Source: Candidatus Gottesmanbacteria bacterium (GTDB taxonomy: Bacteria; Patescibacteriota; Microgenomatia; 2-02-FULL-39-11). From it: 5,820 bases of DNA. The number at the start of each line of letters is the position of its first letter. The first letter of the stretch is position 1. Both the position numbers and the translations under genes were made by a program. Below, in pieces: positions 5,802 through 5,820 of the stretch. Location: positions 1 through 5,820 of the forward strand of contig JACQJU010000075.1 of NCBI GenBank assembly GCA_016204905.1, given 5' to 3'. The notes below the pieces were generated by a model, which saw only the letters and a program-made list of their open reading frames with translations, was not told where the DNA came from and made no database searches.

Positions 5802-5820
5802 TCCTTCGATTTCACTCAGG
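5802..5820. repeat. Possible copy of a dispersed short repeat (truncated by window edge)
   Basis: The last 19 bases read TCCTTCGATTTCACTCAGG. From memory they resemble the common intergenic motif CCTTCGACTTCGCTCAGG, which is scattered through many bacterial genomes. It lies 29 bases upstream of the rmuC start. The match is partial and continues beyond the window, so the call is tentative. Confidence 0.3.

Overview
The window looks like a piece of a Candidate Phyla Radiation (Patescibacteria) chromosome, possibly Microgenomates. This is an inference from style, with no marker gene to prove it. The pointers are AT-leaning coding sequence, short gaps between genes, several predicted envelope proteins without named functions, a Thr-Pro stalk of the kind common in that group, and a short RmuC. 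TGA is used as a stop (at 1091-1093), which argues against the recoded Gracilibacteria/SR1 lineages.

Layout. Positions 1-1756 hold a leftward two-gene unit. A single-pass membrane protein (1756 to 1091) overlaps by 4 nt a secreted transglutaminase-like protein (1094 to 1), which runs off the left edge. Positions 1757-1877 form a compact divergent promoter region with two TTGACA boxes facing apart. Rightward from there lie a 291-residue membrane-anchored protein (1878-2753), a 17-nt hairpin, a six-helix membrane protein (2781-3800) and a second secreted transglutaminase-like protein (3803-4732). A 68-nt convergent gap separates these from a leftward rmuC (5772 to 4801). The last 19 bases resemble a dispersed repeat seen in many bacterial genomes.

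The main result is that the leftward pair and the rightward pair are paralogous two-gene modules in opposite orientations. In each, an upstream membrane protein ends in the same roughly 115-120-residue extracytoplasmic domain, bracketed by two cysteines. It is followed at once by a secreted protein with a Cys-His-Asp transglutaminase-like core (CRHM, HVWVRVTL, FDLDPTWY). The gene junctions align codon for codon except for one stop codon. The outer parts differ: one versus six membrane helices, and a beta-rich C-terminus versus a Thr-Pro stalk. The 291-residue protein between the modules also has a membrane anchor and an extracytoplasmic body, so all five genes appear to act at the cell envelope. 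I infer a protein-processing or cross-linking system in which the membrane protein anchors, senses for or regulates its enzyme. The substrate is unknown, and the function is not demonstrated by the sequence.
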